Assembly: GCF_025466085.1 (NCBI RefSeq) | Contig: NZ_JANLOD010000010.1 | Span: forward strand, 62,001-126,000 | Source: Pseudomonas sp. 14P_8.1_Bac3 | GTDB lineage: Bacteria; Pseudomonadota; Gammaproteobacteria; Pseudomonadales; Pseudomonadaceae | DNA: 64,000 nucleotides | Direction: 5' to 3' | Shown: positions 19,232 to 28,922 of the stretch, piece after piece | Layout of the letters: every line of letters begins with the position of its first letter | Position numbering within the stretch: position 1 is the stretch's first letter | Position numbers and translations under genes: made by a program | The notes under the pieces: generated by a model | The model's database searches: none | What the model saw: the letters and a program-made list of their open reading frames with translations, nothing else | Told to the model about the DNA's origin: nothing

Positions 19232-20452
19232 TTACTTGCCCGACCAGCGTTTCAGCACCAGCGTGGCGTTGGTGCCACCGAAGCCGAAGCTGTTGCTCAT
19301 CACGGTGTTGATGGTGGCGTCTTCGCGAGTCTTGGTCAGGATCGGCATGTCAGCCACTTCCGGGTCCAGTTCGTCGATGTTGGCGGAACCCGCCATGAAG
19401 TTGCCTTCCATCATCAGCATGCAGTAGATCGCTTCGTGAACGCCGGCGGCGCCCAGGGAGTGACCCGACAGGCTTTTGGTGGAGCTGATGGCCGGGGCCT
19501 TGTCGCCGAACACGGCACGCACACCTTTCATTTCCGCAAGGTCGCCGACCGGCGTCGAGGTGCCGTGGGTGTTCAGGTAGTCGATCGGGGAATCAACGGT
19601 GGACATCGCCATCTGCATGCAGCGGATGGCGCCTTCGCCGCTTGGGGCAACCATGTCGTAGCCGTCGGAGGTCGCGCCGTAGCCAACCACTTCCGCGTAG
19701 ATTTTCGCGCCGCGGGCCAGAGCGTGTTCCAGCTCTTCGACCACGACCATGCCGCCACCGCCGGCAATGACAAAACCGTCACGCTTGGCGTCGTAGGCGC
19801 GGGAGGCCTTTTCCGGGGTTTCGTTGTACTGGCTGGACAGTGCGCCCATGGCGTCGAACAGGAACGACTGGCTCCAGTGTTCTTCTTCACCGCCGCCGGC
19901 GAATACGACGTCCTGCTTGCCCATCTGGATCTGTTCCATGGCGGTACCGATGCAGTGGGCACTGGTGGCGCAGGCAGAAGCGATGGAGTAGTTCAGGCCC
20001 TTGATCTTGAATGGGGTGGCCAGGCAGGCGGAAACGGTGCTGCTCATGGTCCGCGTAACGTAGTACGGCAGAACCTTCTTGATGCCTTTTTCGCGCAGGG
20101 TGTCCAGCGCTTCCATCTGGTTCAGAGTGGAGGCGCCGCCGGAACCGGCGATCAGACCGGTACGCGGGTTGGATACCTGCTCTTCGGTCAGCCCAGAGTC
20201 TTCGATGGCGCTCTTCATCGCTACATAAGCGTAAGCCGCTGCATCACCAACGAAGCGGAAGGTCTTGCGGTCAATCAGCTCTTTAAGCGGCAGGTCAATG
20301 GAGCCGGAAACCTGGCTACGCAGACCCATTTCAGCATATTCCGGGTTGAACCGGATGCCAGGGCGGCTTGCACGCAGGTTAGCGGAGACGGTCTCTTTGT
20401 CATTGCCCAGGCACGAAACGATGCCCAGACCAGTGATAACGACGCGGCGCAT
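19232..20452 (-). CDS. fabB: Beta-ketoacyl-ACP synthase I
   Basis: FabB elongates unsaturated acyl-ACP intermediates after FabA isomerisation and is needed for unsaturated fatty acid synthesis. The 406-residue thiolase-fold enzyme shows the nucleophilic cysteine in [12 protein letters not shown] (near 163), and the two catalytic histidines in [11 protein letters not shown] (near 298) and [12 protein letters not shown] (near 333). It follows fabA by 11 bases, the conserved fabAB operon, and ends at the terminator at 19175-19212. Confidence 0.97.
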   Translation of the reverse strand: MRRVVITGLGIVSCLGNDKETVSANLRASRPGIRFNPEYAEMGLRSQVSGSIDLPLKELIDRKTFRFVGDAAAYAYVAMKSAIEDSGLTEEQVSNPRTGLIAGSGGASTLNQMEALDTLREKGIKKVLPYYVTRTMSSTVSACLATPFKIKGLNYSIASACATSAHCIGTAMEQIQMGKQDVVFAGGGEEEHWSQSFLFDAMGALSSQYNETPEKASRAYDAKRDGFVIAGGGGMVVVEELEHALARGAKIYAEVVGYGATSDGYDMVAPSGEGAIRCMQMAMSTVDSPIDYLNTHGTSTPVGDLAEMKGVRAVFGDKAPAISSTKSLSGHSLGAAGVHEAIYCMLMMEGNFMAGSANIDELDPEVADMPILTKTREDATINTVMSNSFGFGGTNATLVLKRWSGK

Positions 20453-20463
20453 GCGGATAACCC

Positions 20464-20979
20464 TTAGAAGTTGTCAGTGGAGGTGAAAACGCCGACCCGA
20501 AGGCCTTCGGCGGTGTAGATCTCGCGGCCGTCGACACTGACCGAACCATCGGCGATGGCCAGGTTCAGCTTGCCTTTCAACACGCGCTTGATCTGAATGT
20601 TATACGTAACTTTTTTGGCGGTCGGCAGGACCTGACCGAAGAACTTCACTTCGCCCGAACCCAGCGCACGGCCGCGGCCCGGAAGGCCTTGCCAGCCGAG
20701 GAAGAAACCGACCAGTTGCCACATGGCGTCGAGGCCCAGGCAGCCTGGCATCACCGGGTCACCTTCGAAGTGACAGGCGAAAAACCACAGGTCCGGAGTG
20801 ATATCCAGCTCGGCGACCAATTCACCTTTGTTGTACTTGCCACCCTCTTCGCTGATATGGGTGATGCGATCCACCATCAGCATGTTAGGGGCGGGCAATT
20901 GCGCGTTACCTGGGCCGAACAGCTCACCGCGACTGCAGCGCAGCAGGTCTTCCCGAGTAAAGGCGTGTTGTTTGGTCAT
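20464..20979 (-). CDS. fabA: 3-hydroxydecanoyl-ACP dehydratase/isomerase
   Basis: FabA dehydrates 3-hydroxydecanoyl-ACP and isomerises trans-2- to cis-3-decenoyl-ACP, the branch point to unsaturated fatty acids. The 171-residue hot-dog protein has the catalytic H70 ([14 protein letters not shown]) and D84 (GLDAMW) at the exact positions of the E. coli enzyme. First gene of fabAB, with GAGGAGCT before the ATG; a possible operator lies about 130 bases upstream. Confidence 0.97.
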   Translation of the reverse strand: MTKQHAFTREDLLRCSRGELFGPGNAQLPAPNMLMVDRITHISEEGGKYNKGELVAELDITPDLWFFACHFEGDPVMPGCLGLDAMWQLVGFFLGWQGLPGRGRALGSGEVKFFGQVLPTAKKVTYNIQIKRVLKGKLNLAIADGSVSVDGREIYTAEGLRVGVFTSTDNF

Positions 20980-21111
20980 GCGAGCTCCTCAATAGTCCCA
21001 TGCGGCAGGTGGGGCAAATCTTCCCGGCCGATCGAAGCGTTCATGCCTCGAGTCAGCAGCCTACTCATAGACTATTGCGTTGTGGTGAAAGTCACAGCAC
21101 CAAGGACATGA

Positions 21112-21140
21112 ATGTACACTTGTGCACTGAAATTATTATA
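21112..21140 (-). promoter_or_regulatory. fabAB promoter with candidate DesT-type operator
   Basis: On the minus strand a perfect -10 TATAAT (21135-21140) is followed by the imperfect palindrome CAGTGCAC-AAG-TGTACAT (21112-21129), which would cover the transcription start. In P. aeruginosa the TetR repressor DesT binds a palindrome at the fabAB promoter in response to the unsaturated/saturated acyl-CoA ratio. The match is by eye, and no -35 element is clear. Confidence 0.45.
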
Positions 21141-21226
21141 CAAGCCCCTTTTCGGGCCTGATCGGGTGCCTAAGACTGCCGCACTTTCGCCTTTCACGCC
21201 AGTCGCAGATGGTCGAAAGGCCTGCA

Positions 21227-23128
21227 CTACTGCACCCATCGCTGCAGAATCTGCTGCAAATCCGCACGTTTGAACGGCTTGGCCAGATAATCGTTCATAC
21301 CCGCGGACAGGCAGGTTTCACGGTCGCCCTGCAAGGCGTTGGCGGTCAGCGCAATGATCGGCAGATCGGTGCAACCGGGCAATTGGCGGATCTGTCGAGT
21401 GGCCTCGTAACCGTCGATGATCGGCAGCCGGCAGTCCATCAGGATCGCTTCGAAAATCAGGCTTTCGGCGCTGCGAACCGCCTGGGCGCCGTCGGTGGCG
21501 ACGCTGACCGTAAACCCCAGGCTACGCAGCATCGCCTCGATGACCGTCTGGTTGACCGGATTGTCCTCGACCAGCAGCACATTGCGCCCTGCGCCATCAC
21601 CACTGTCGGTCAGCGGGCGCGGCGTCAGCACCGGCAGCGTCTGTTTATAGAGCGCCAGCGGGATTTCCAGGGTGAACACCGAACCGCGGCCTTCTTCACT
21701 CGTCGCGCGCAAGGTACCGCCCATGCGTTCCGCGAGGGTGCGGGCAATCGGCAGCCCCAACCCGGTGCCGCCGTAACGCCTTGAAATAGAACTGTCGGCC
21801 TGCTGGAACGCGTTGAACATCAGTTCCAGGCTTTCCGGCGAGATGCCGATTCCGCTGTCGCGCACGGTGCAGGTGAACCACAACAATTCGTGATCCAGCG
21901 ACTGCCACTGCGGTTCGATGGTCACGCGGCCCTGCTCGGTGAACTTCAGCGCATTGCCCACCAGGTTCACCAGGATCTGCCGGATACGCGTCGGGTCGCC
22001 CTGAACCTGCAAGGCATGCATGTCGTCGGGAATCAGCAGGGCCAGATCGAGCCCACGTTGCGCCGCGCTGTGCTGGAACGACTGGGCGCAGCTGCTGATC
22101 AGGTCGGCCAGGTTGAACGGAATGTGCTCCAGCTCAAGCTCCGAACGTTCGATGCGCGAGAAGTCGAGGATATCGTTGATGACCTTGAGCAGGTGTTCTG
22201 TGGACTCCGACGCCAGCGCCGCGTACTCGACCTGTTCTTCGGTCATCTCGGTGGTTTCCAGCAGTTGCAACATACCGAGCACACCATTCATCGGCGTGCG
22301 CAGTTCGTGGCTCATCATCGCCAGGAAATCTGATTTGGCGTTGTTGGCCTTTTCTGCTTCTTCCCGCGTCTGGATCAACTGCGCCATGGCCTGGTGCTGT
22401 TCGCGGCTGGCCTGTTCGAGACCGCTGGCGAGGTTGTTGATGTGCTGCGACAGCGCGCCCAGTTCGGTGTCGTCGACAATCGGCAGCGGGGTCTTGTAGT
22501 CGCCGCTCTGGATCGCCTTGACCGCGTTGCCGATATCGCGAATCGGCTGCGACAGACTGCTGGCCAGGCGCCGAGCGATCAGGCAGGTAAACAGCAGGGC
22601 GAATGCCGCCAATATGCCGGCCTTGAACAGGATTTCCTGTTGACGTTTGCTGAACGCATCGTTCGACAGACCGACGATCACCCGGCCCAGATAATCCTCG
22701 GAGGACGCGATGTTGGCGACTTTGCTGGCCTGGAAAAAATCGTTGTGCAGCGCGATCCGCTGCAAGCGTACCGGCGCCTGGAACACTTCAACCTGTTGCG
22801 AGCGGGTGTGGGTTTCCGACGGGTGCTCGACGTACACCAGAATCCGGTTGGCGCTGTCCTGGACTTCCAGAAAGCGCACGTTCGGCGTGGCCAGCATCGC
22901 CTTGAGCAGGCTTTCGAGCACCTCGTTGTTGCCGGAAATCACCCCGTATTCCGCGGCCGGCGCCAGTTGGTTGGCGATCAGTTGCCCGGTGTGATTGAGC
23001 TCCTGACGCAAATCCTGAATCCGCACGAAGGTGAAGAAACTGATCAACAGCAAGGTCAGCAGCAGGGCAGGGCCGAGGCTGATGATTTGCGTACGGGTAT
23101 TGATGTCCCAACGACGACGGAAGGTCAT
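21227..23128 (-). CDS. GacS-like hybrid sensor kinase (PA1611-type)
   Basis: A 633-residue hybrid kinase. Segments: transmembrane about 16-35, periplasmic sensor about 38-165 (BarA/GacS- or CHASE8-like), transmembrane about 168-187, HAMP, HisKA with H274 in [12 protein letters not shown], HATPase ([19 protein letters not shown]) and a single receiver ([12 protein letters not shown]). Unlike GacS it has no C-terminal HPt domain, so it needs a separate phosphotransfer protein. Placement next to fabAB matches PAO1 PA1611, which signals to HptB and binds RetS. Its start overlaps the stop of the upstream solute-binding-like gene by four bases. Confidence 0.9.
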   Translation of the reverse strand: MTFRRRWDINTRTQIISLGPALLLTLLLISFFTFVRIQDLRQELNHTGQLIANQLAPAAEYGVISGNNEVLESLLKAMLATPNVRFLEVQDSANRILVYVEHPSETHTRSQQVEVFQAPVRLQRIALHNDFFQASKVANIASSEDYLGRVIVGLSNDAFSKRQQEILFKAGILAAFALLFTCLIARRLASSLSQPIRDIGNAVKAIQSGDYKTPLPIVDDTELGALSQHINNLASGLEQASREQHQAMAQLIQTREEAEKANNAKSDFLAMMSHELRTPMNGVLGMLQLLETTEMTEEQVEYAALASESTEHLLKVINDILDFSRIERSELELEHIPFNLADLISSCAQSFQHSAAQRGLDLALLIPDDMHALQVQGDPTRIRQILVNLVGNALKFTEQGRVTIEPQWQSLDHELLWFTCTVRDSGIGISPESLELMFNAFQQADSSISRRYGGTGLGLPIARTLAERMGGTLRATSEEGRGSVFTLEIPLALYKQTLPVLTPRPLTDSGDGAGRNVLLVEDNPVNQTVIEAMLRSLGFTVSVATDGAQAVRSAESLIFEAILMDCRLPIIDGYEATRQIRQLPGCTDLPIIALTANALQGDRETCLSAGMNDYLAKPFKRADLQQILQRWVQ

Positions 23129-24057
23129 GGGCGGCTTTCTCCTTCGGCCAACTGTGTTGCCACAAACGCTTCGTTAATCTGTTCAAGGCCCAATGAACGA
23201 GCCACTTGCGGGTTACTCAAGACTTTGAAGCGGTTGGCGTAATGCGTGCGTGGCCACGTGGCCGGTGGTCGGTCGAGCAGTTCGTTGAGAATCGCCAGCC
23301 AGTCGTTCTGGTCGCTGTAGCTGCTGGCCAGGCTACCGGCCTTGACGAACCCGACGTTCGGGCCGATCAGCGCAGTTTGCCGGGCGTAGCTGCTGAGCAA
23401 CAGGTTCTTCGCGGTTTTGGGGTTGTACAGGTCGGGATCATCGAGGCCTAACAGTACGTCGCTGTTTCGCAGCAGGGTCTGCAGCGGTCGACTGTCATTG
23501 GTGTTGTCCCAGTGCTCGGCGACGATTTCCAGGCCCAGGGGCTGGGCCGCCTGGCGCAATTCGTTCAAGAGGAATTCGCTGTGGTTGTCGTAGAGCACGC
23601 CGACCCGTTTGGCCTGGGGCAGCAGGAGTCGGACCAGGCGCAGTTGCCGATCCGGCGGCGGGTCGCTCCAGAGCAGACTCAAATGGGCGGGGGTAGTAGC
23701 CCCCAGGCGTTGCCGTGCTTGCAGGCGACTGATGCGCAGCACCAGCGTCGCCGGGCTTTGAGGGTCTTGCAGGCGCCAGTCGAGACTCGGCAGGTCGAGC
23801 AAAATCAGGCGGGTTCTGCCGGGCAGTTTGCTCGGTGCCGGCAGGCTGGCCAAAGGCTCGAAATGCACGGTGTCGCCAGGGCGCAAGTGGCCAAGGGCTG
23901 TCGCGAACGCCTGTATGCCGGTACTGTCCTCGGCGCCGGTCAGCAAAATGTCCTCGGCACTGGCGGACAGGCTCGGCAGCCAGCCGGCAAACACCAGGCA
24001 CACCCCGGCCAGCAGGCGGCCAAGGGTTGGCGTCTTCCGTGACGGCCACGGCAGCAT
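23125..24057 (-). CDS. Periplasmic solute-binding-like protein coupled to the hybrid kinase
   Basis: A 310-residue protein with a basic N-terminus, hydrophobic core and cleavage region (PSLSASAED near residue 35), so it is probably periplasmic. The rest resembles ABC-type substrate-binding proteins of the PF04392 kind ([40 protein letters not shown]). No ABC permease or ATPase gene is present. The four-base overlap with the kinase gene downstream suggests that it presents a ligand to that kinase. The receptor remnant lies immediately upstream in the same direction. Family placement is by pattern only. Confidence 0.75.
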   Translation of the reverse strand: MLPWPSRKTPTLGRLLAGVCLVFAGWLPSLSASAEDILLTGAEDSTGIQAFATALGHLRPGDTVHFEPLASLPAPSKLPGRTRLILLDLPSLDWRLQDPQSPATLVLRISRLQARQRLGATTPAHLSLLWSDPPPDRQLRLVRLLLPQAKRVGVLYDNHSEFLLNELRQAAQPLGLEIVAEHWDNTNDSRPLQTLLRNSDVLLGLDDPDLYNPKTAKNLLLSSYARQTALIGPNVGFVKAGSLASSYSDQNDWLAILNELLDRPPATWPRTHYANRFKVLSNPQVARSLGLEQINEAFVATQLAEGESRP

Positions 24058-24476
24058 CTAGAACACCCGCTCCGCGCTGAAGTCCATCACTCGCCGTTGG
24101 TCGAGCCGGGTTTCGCCGCCAGTGAAGCGCGCACTGTTCCGGGCACTGCTCTGGCCAAAGGCACTGGGATGCAGGTTGGTCACCCGATAGCTCCAGTTGA
24201 TGCTGTTCTCGAACATCGCCCCGCCTTGCACCCGCCAGTGTTCGGTCGCCCGCCATTCGAGTTGGCCGATGGTACGCCAGGTGATGTCACCGAGTGTGCC
24301 GCTGACGCAGGTCGCGGAATCGGCCCGGTCGTAACGATAGTTCATGCCGCTGAGTCCCGGGCGCCGCTGGCGCTGACCAGTTCGCTGTCGAGAAACAGAT
24401 CGTCAGCCAGCAACGGCGGGCTGAACATCAGCGCCAGAACCAGCGGCGAGCGAGGTGAAGCGGAGCCGAACGACAC
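24058..24476 (-). pseudogene. Remnant of a TonB-dependent/outer-membrane receptor gene
   Basis: Two pieces survive. The first (24476 to 24342) starts at GTG behind AAGGAT and encodes a signal peptide and mature start (PPLLADDLFLDSELVSASGA), then stops after 44 residues. The second (24345 to 24058) is in another frame and encodes 95 residues with beta-barrel character ending DFSAERVF, the C-terminal phenylalanine typical of outer-membrane barrels. An intact receptor needs about 600 residues, so the middle is deleted. The stop of piece one and the ATG of piece two overlap (ATGA). It lies three bases or less upstream of the solute-binding-like gene on the same strand. Confidence 0.7.
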
Positions 24477-24629
24477 ATCACATCCTTGATAGCGAGTAAC
24501 TGGCGCGCATGTTAACCGAGCCCGTCGACTTTTCCAGTCACGATAGCGGCATTTTCCTCGGATTTATTGGTCTTCTTCTGACAAGTGCCGCTAATTGATG
24601 CGGGGGCTGGCCGCCACTGGGCCGCTCCG

Positions 24630-24635
24630 TATAAT
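24630..24635 (+). promoter_or_regulatory. Candidate -10 element for gpsA
   Basis: A perfect TATAAT lies 38 bases before the gpsA ATG, in the otherwise gene-free stretch 24477-24672. No good -35 hexamer is found at 16-18 bases upstream. Confidence 0.4.
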
Positions 24636-24672
24636 GCCGGCATCGCCACTGGTATGGATTAACGGATTGCAT

Positions 24673-25698
24673 ATGACTGAACAGCGCCCGATTGCGGTCC
24701 TGGGAGGCGGAAGTTTTGGTACCGCCGTGGCTAACCTGCTGGCCGAGAACGGGCATCAGGTCCGCCTGTGGATGCGTGATCCCGAACAGGCCGAGGCCAT
24801 CCGGGTCAACCGCGAAAACCCGCGTTACCTTAAAGGCATCAAGGTCCTCCCCGCCGTGGAAGCGGTGACTGACCTGCTCGCGACCCTGCAAGCCTGCGAG
24901 TTGTGTTTCGTTGCGTTGCCTTCGAGCGCACTGCGCTCGGTACTCGCGCCGCACGCAGAGCGCCTGAGCGGCAAGATGCTGGTGAGCCTGACCAAAGGCA
25001 TCGAAGCCCACACGTTCAAACTGATGAGCGAGATCCTCGAAGACATCGCACCGCAAGCGCGCATCGGTGTGTTGTCCGGGCCGAACCTGGCTCGTGAAAT
25101 CGCCGAACATGCATTGACCGCGACGGTGGTCGCCAGCGAAGACGAAGAGCTCTGCCAGCACGTGCAGACCGCGCTGCATGGCCGCACTTTTCGCGTGTAC
25201 GCCAGCGCCGACCGCTACGGTGTGGAGTTGGGCGGGGCGCTGAAAAATGTCTACGCGATCATTGCCGGCATGGCGGTGGCGCTGGGCATGGGCGAAAACA
25301 CCAAGAGCATGCTGATCACCCGGGCACTGGCGGAAATGACCCGTTTCGCGGTGAATCAGGGCGCCAATCCGATGACCTTCCTCGGGCTGGCGGGGGTCGG
25401 TGACTTGATCGTGACCTGCTCGTCGCCCAAGAGCCGTAACTATCAGGTCGGGTTCGCCCTCGGCCAGGGCTTGAGCCTGGAAGATGCGGTGACCCGCCTG
25501 GGCGAAGTCGCCGAAGGCGTGAACACCCTGAAAGTGCTCAAGGCCAAGGCCCAGGAAGTGGGCGTTTACATGCCGCTGGTCGCGGGGCTGCATGCGATCC
25601 TGTTTGAAGGGCGCACGCTGAATCAGGTGATCGAGCTGCTGATGCGCGCCGAACCAAAGACTGACGTCGACTTTATTTCCACCAGTGGTTTCAACTGA
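24673..25698 (+). CDS. gpsA: Glycerol-3-phosphate dehydrogenase [NAD(P)+]
   Basis: GpsA reduces dihydroxyacetone phosphate to sn-glycerol-3-phosphate for phospholipid synthesis. The 341-residue protein has the dinucleotide-binding motif [16 protein letters not shown] at the N-terminus, [17 protein letters not shown], and the catalytic region [23 protein letters not shown]. The ATG at 24673 begins the typical [13 protein letters not shown]. The DUF4389 and sixA genes follow in the same direction. Confidence 0.97.
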   Translation: MTEQRPIAVLGGGSFGTAVANLLAENGHQVRLWMRDPEQAEAIRVNRENPRYLKGIKVLPAVEAVTDLLATLQACELCFVALPSSALRSVLAPHAERLSGKMLVSLTKGIEAHTFKLMSEILEDIAPQARIGVLSGPNLAREIAEHALTATVVASEDEELCQHVQTALHGRTFRVYASADRYGVELGGALKNVYAIIAGMAVALGMGENTKSMLITRALAEMTRFAVNQGANPMTFLGLAGVGDLIVTCSSPKSRNYQVGFALGQGLSLEDAVTRLGEVAEGVNTLKVLKAKAQEVGVYMPLVAGLHAILFEGRTLNQVIELLMRAEPKTDVDFISTSGFN

Positions 25699-25728
25699 TC
25701 ACGCTTTGATAGAGGCAGGGAATTGCAC

Positions 25729-26076
25729 ATGAACGATCCGAAAGTAGAGGCCAGGTACGAGTCCATCCTGCTGCGGGTGTTGTGGATGATCGTCTTCCTG
25801 CTGGTGTGGCAGGTCGCGCAATTCATCCTCGGCGCCGTGGTACTGGTGCAACTGGTCTATCGTTTGTTCTATGGCGCGCCGAGCGCCAGCCTGATGAATT
25901 TCGGCGACAGCCTGAGCCAGTTCCTGGCCCAGATCGGTCGTTTCGGCACGTTTCATACCGACCAGAAACCCTGGCCGTTCGCCGACTGGCCAACGCCGCG
26001 TACGCCGGAAGGTGAAGCGCCGCACGTTGTGGCGCCGACACCCCATCCGGCCCGAGATGAGGAACCCAAGCTATGA
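25729..26076 (+). CDS. DUF4389 membrane protein
   Basis: A 115-residue protein with a hydrophobic segment at about 17-48 (LRVLWMIVFLLVWQVAQFIL and following), a second shorter one near 50-60, and a proline-rich cytoplasmic tail. This matches the DUF4389 family of unknown function. The ATG at 25729 has AGAGGCAGGG upstream. Its last four bases overlap the sixA start, so the two are coupled. Confidence 0.85.
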   Translation: MNDPKVEARYESILLRVLWMIVFLLVWQVAQFILGAVVLVQLVYRLFYGAPSASLMNFGDSLSQFLAQIGRFGTFHTDQKPWPFADWPTPRTPEGEAPHVVAPTPHPARDEEPKL

Positions 26077-26528
26077 AACTCTGGGTATTGCGTCATGGTG
26101 AAGCCGAGCCACACGGTAAACGTCCCGATTCCGAACGCGCGTTGACCGCCCACGGTCGGGAAGAAGTATTGCGCACGGCCGCCGAGCTGATCGGCACACC
26201 GATTACGGCCATCTACGCCAGTCCCTACCTGCGCGCGCAGGAGACCGCCGAAATCGTGCGGACGGCACTGGGCTTCGCACCGGAAATCCGCACCGTCGAA
26301 TGGCTGACCCCCGACAACCGCCCGCAAGCGGTAGCCGAGCAGTTGGTGTCCGTGGACCACGCGCTGCTGGTCAGTCACAACCCGCTGGTGGGGAATTTGC
26401 TGGGTTACCTCCAGCACGGCCATGTGCAGGACCCGGAAGCGGTGCAAACCGCAGGTCTGGCGGAACTGGAAGGTGATTTGCCGCTGGCGGGCGCGATGAA
26501 GCTAAAAGGCATCAAGCACCCAGGCTAG
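26073..26528 (+). CDS. sixA: Phosphohistidine phosphatase SixA
   Basis: SixA removes phosphate from phosphohistidine proteins; in E. coli the reported targets are the HPt domain of ArcB and the PTS protein NPr. The 151-residue protein is a short histidine-phosphatase with the RHGE motif at residues 7-10, SPYLRAQETAE, and the second histidine in VSHNPLVG. Coupled to the DUF4389 gene upstream. Two hybrid kinases relying on HPt phosphotransfer are encoded nearby, which is suggestive but not evidence of a link. Confidence 0.93.
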   Translation: MKLWVLRHGEAEPHGKRPDSERALTAHGREEVLRTAAELIGTPITAIYASPYLRAQETAEIVRTALGFAPEIRTVEWLTPDNRPQAVAEQLVSVDHALLVSHNPLVGNLLGYLQHGHVQDPEAVQTAGLAELEGDLPLAGAMKLKGIKHPG

Positions 26529-26576
26529 ACAGCGCTCCCACTGGAACCTGCTTCGAATCGTTTTTTGTAATGAAAT

Positions 26577-26604
26577 AGTCGACCAAGCAACCGCTTGGTT
26601 GACT
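26577..26604. promoter_or_regulatory. 28-base palindrome, candidate TetR-type operator
   Basis: AGTCGACCAAGC and GCTTGGTTGACT are inverted, with one mismatch per arm, around AACC, 38 bases before the acyl-CoA synthetase ATG. There is no T tract, so it is not a terminator. TetR-type regulators of acyl-CoA metabolism bind such dyads. Confidence 0.5.
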
Positions 26605-26641
26605 ACGCTTGCTCCAGAACAAAAACACAGGAGCGAGTCGC

Positions 26642-28309
26642 ATGTCTGCTGCTTTTCGTTTGCCGCTGGACGTCTTCTACGAACGTGAAGCCCGTCATCC
26701 TCGCCAGCGCTTTCTGGTGCAACCGGTGGGCGGTGGTCAGGTCGAGACGCTGACCTGGGAAGACGTCGGTCATCAGGCCCGTTGCGCCGCGCACTGGCTG
26801 CGGTCGCGGGAATTGCCCCAAGGCAGCCATATCGCGCTGATCTCGAAAAACTGCGCCCACTGGATCATCGCCGACCTGGCGATCTGGATGGCCGGGCATG
26901 TTTCCGTGCCGCTGTACCCCAACCTTACCGCCGAATCCATCGCGCAAGTGCTCCAGCACTCCGAAGCGGCGCTGGCGTTCATCGGCAAGCTCGATGACTG
27001 GCCCGGCATGTCCCGCGGGGTCAGCCCCGACCTGCCCACCATCAGCCTGCCCCTGCATCCGTCCGGGAGCTTCCCTTTCAGTTGGGCTGACTTGCAGGCG
27101 TATTCGCCGATCCAGGACGACCCCAAACCTTCCGCCGACCAGTTGGCGACCATTATCTACACCTCCGGCACCACCGGCCTGCCCAAGGGCGTCATGCACA
27201 GCTTCGGCAACCTGGGATTCGCCACCACCCGCGGCACGCAGTTGTTCGGCCTCAATGAGTCCGATCGGCTGCTGTCGTACCTGCCGCTGTGCCACGTTGC
27301 CGAGCGCATGTTCGTCGAACTGGCGGCAATCTATACCGGGCAAACCGTGTTTTTCGCTGAGAGCGTCGATACCTTCCTTACCGATTTGCAGCGCGCACGG
27401 CCGACCGCGATGTTTGGCGTACCGCGTATCTGGACCAAGTTCCAGATGGGCGTGTACAGCAAGATCCCGGCAAAGCGCCTCGACTTTCTGCTCGGGCTGC
27501 CCTTCATCGGCAAGCGGGTAGGGCACAAAGTGCTCGCCGGGCTCGGGCTGGACGCCTTGCGTGTGGCGCTGTCCGGCGCGGCGCCGGTGCCGCAGACCTT
27601 GCTACTGTGGTATCGCAAGCTCGGGCTCGACGTGCTGGAGGTGTACGGCATGACCGAAAGTTGTGGGTATTCCCACATTTGCCGGCCCGGCGAGAATAAG
27701 CCTGGCTGGATCGGCAAGCCCTGCCCGGAGGTCGAAGTGCGGATCGCTGAATCGGGCGAAGTCCTGGTGCGCAGCGGCGCGACCATGCTCGGTTATTTCA
27801 AGGAGCCGGAAAAAACCGCCGACACGATTACCGAGGACGATTTCCTGCGCACCGGTGACAAGGGCGAACAGGACGCTGAAGGCAATCTGCGCCTGACCGG
27901 GCGCCTGAAGGAAATTTTCAAAACCAGCAAAGGCAAATACGTGGCCCCGGCGCCGATCGAAAACCGCCTGGCAGTGCATTCGCGGATCGAGCAGGTGTGC
28001 GTGGTCGGCGACGGTTTGAGCGCGCCGCTGGGATTGTGTGTGCTGTCGGCGGTCGGGCAGCAGGATGCCGATGGAACCGCGCGCGCCGGCCTGCATTCTA
28101 GCCTGGAAAAACTTCTGGAGGAGGTTAACGGCGCCCTCGATAAACATGAGCGCCTGCGCCGGCTGGTCGTGGTCAAGGACAGCTGGGCCGTGGAAAACGG
28201 CTTCCTGACGCCGACCCTGAAGATCAAGCGCAACGTGATCGAAGCGGCCTACGGTGCCCGGTTCGAGGAATGGAGCGAGCGCAATGAGGCGGTGCTGTGG
28301 CAGGATTGA
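26642..28309 (+). CDS. AMP-dependent acyl-CoA synthetase (long-chain type)
   Basis: A 555-residue adenylate-forming enzyme that would activate a fatty or other carboxylic acid with ATP and CoA. The P-loop-like motif IIYTSGTTGLPKGVMHS, the YGMTESCGYS motif, RTGDKGEQDAEGNLRLTGR and the C-terminal lysine region (LTPTLKIKRN) are all present. The ATG at 26642 follows AGGAGCGAG. Thioesterase and hydrolase genes follow, as in PAO1 PA1617-PA1622 (from memory). The palindrome upstream may control it. The substrate cannot be read from the sequence. Confidence 0.9.
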   Translation: MSAAFRLPLDVFYEREARHPRQRFLVQPVGGGQVETLTWEDVGHQARCAAHWLRSRELPQGSHIALISKNCAHWIIADLAIWMAGHVSVPLYPNLTAESIAQVLQHSEAALAFIGKLDDWPGMSRGVSPDLPTISLPLHPSGSFPFSWADLQAYSPIQDDPKPSADQLATIIYTSGTTGLPKGVMHSFGNLGFATTRGTQLFGLNESDRLLSYLPLCHVAERMFVELAAIYTGQTVFFAESVDTFLTDLQRARPTAMFGVPRIWTKFQMGVYSKIPAKRLDFLLGLPFIGKRVGHKVLAGLGLDALRVALSGAAPVPQTLLLWYRKLGLDVLEVYGMTESCGYSHICRPGENKPGWIGKPCPEVEVRIAESGEVLVRSGATMLGYFKEPEKTADTITEDDFLRTGDKGEQDAEGNLRLTGRLKEIFKTSKGKYVAPAPIENRLAVHSRIEQVCVVGDGLSAPLGLCVLSAVGQQDADGTARAGLHSSLEKLLEEVNGALDKHERLRRLVVVKDSWAVENGFLTPTLKIKRNVIEAAYGARFEEWSERNEAVLWQD

Positions 28310-28339
28310 GCCGAACCAATCCAACAAAGGATGTCAGCA

Positions 28340-28783
28340 ATGAGCTTGTGGCGTACCACTCCCAATATCGAGCAGTTGAACGCGATCCAGAAGAACACCA
28401 TCGGCGAAGTGCTGGATATCCGCTTTGAGGCCTTCGACGAAGAATCGCTGACTGCGAGCATGGTCATCGACCACCGCACGCACCAGCCTTATGGTTTGCT
28501 CCACGGCGGCGCATCGGTGGTGCTGGCGGAATCGGTCGGCTCCATGGCCAGCTATCTGTGCATTGATGCGAGCAAGTTTTACTGCGTAGGCCTGGAAATC
28601 AACGCCAACCACCTGCGTGGGCTGCGCAGCGGCCGGGTGACGGCGGTGGCCAGGGCGATTCATATCGGACGCACGACCCATGTCTGGGACATCCGGCTGA
28701 CCAGTGATGAAGGCAAGGCCAGTTGTGTGTCGAGACTGACCATGGCGGTGGTTCCACTGGGCGAAAATCCGCCGGCACGCTGA
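28340..28783 (+). CDS. Hot-dog fold thioesterase (PaaI/YbdB type)
   Basis: A 147-residue hot-dog thioesterase, likely hydrolysing acyl- or aroyl-CoA. The GLLHGGASVVLAESVGSMAS motif contains the HGG loop and catalytic glutamate, and the C-terminal strand (SRLTMAVVPL) is typical. The ATG at 28340 is preferred over the ATG at 28331 because AAAGG ends just before 28331, leaving the right nine-base spacing to 28340. It lies 30 bases after the acyl-CoA synthetase, so the two probably set an acyl-CoA/free acid balance. Confidence 0.88.
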   Translation: MSLWRTTPNIEQLNAIQKNTIGEVLDIRFEAFDEESLTASMVIDHRTHQPYGLLHGGASVVLAESVGSMASYLCIDASKFYCVGLEINANHLRGLRSGRVTAVARAIHIGRTTHVWDIRLTSDEGKASCVSRLTMAVVPLGENPPAR

Positions 28784-28922
28784 ACACCGGCGTTGCTCGA
28801 ATCGCCGCGTTCCGGAATATAGCCCTGACCGGACTGTCATCATTCCTGGCAGTTACAGTCATTGCTGCCGGACCTGCTCTTACGGACAATCAACGCCTGA
28901 TTTCGCTTATGGATTTGCCGGT

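Noticed and set aside
19154..20467. Plus-strand open frame opposite fabB
   Set aside because: fabB on the minus strand has all catalytic residues; the opposite frame has none and begins inside a REPIN.
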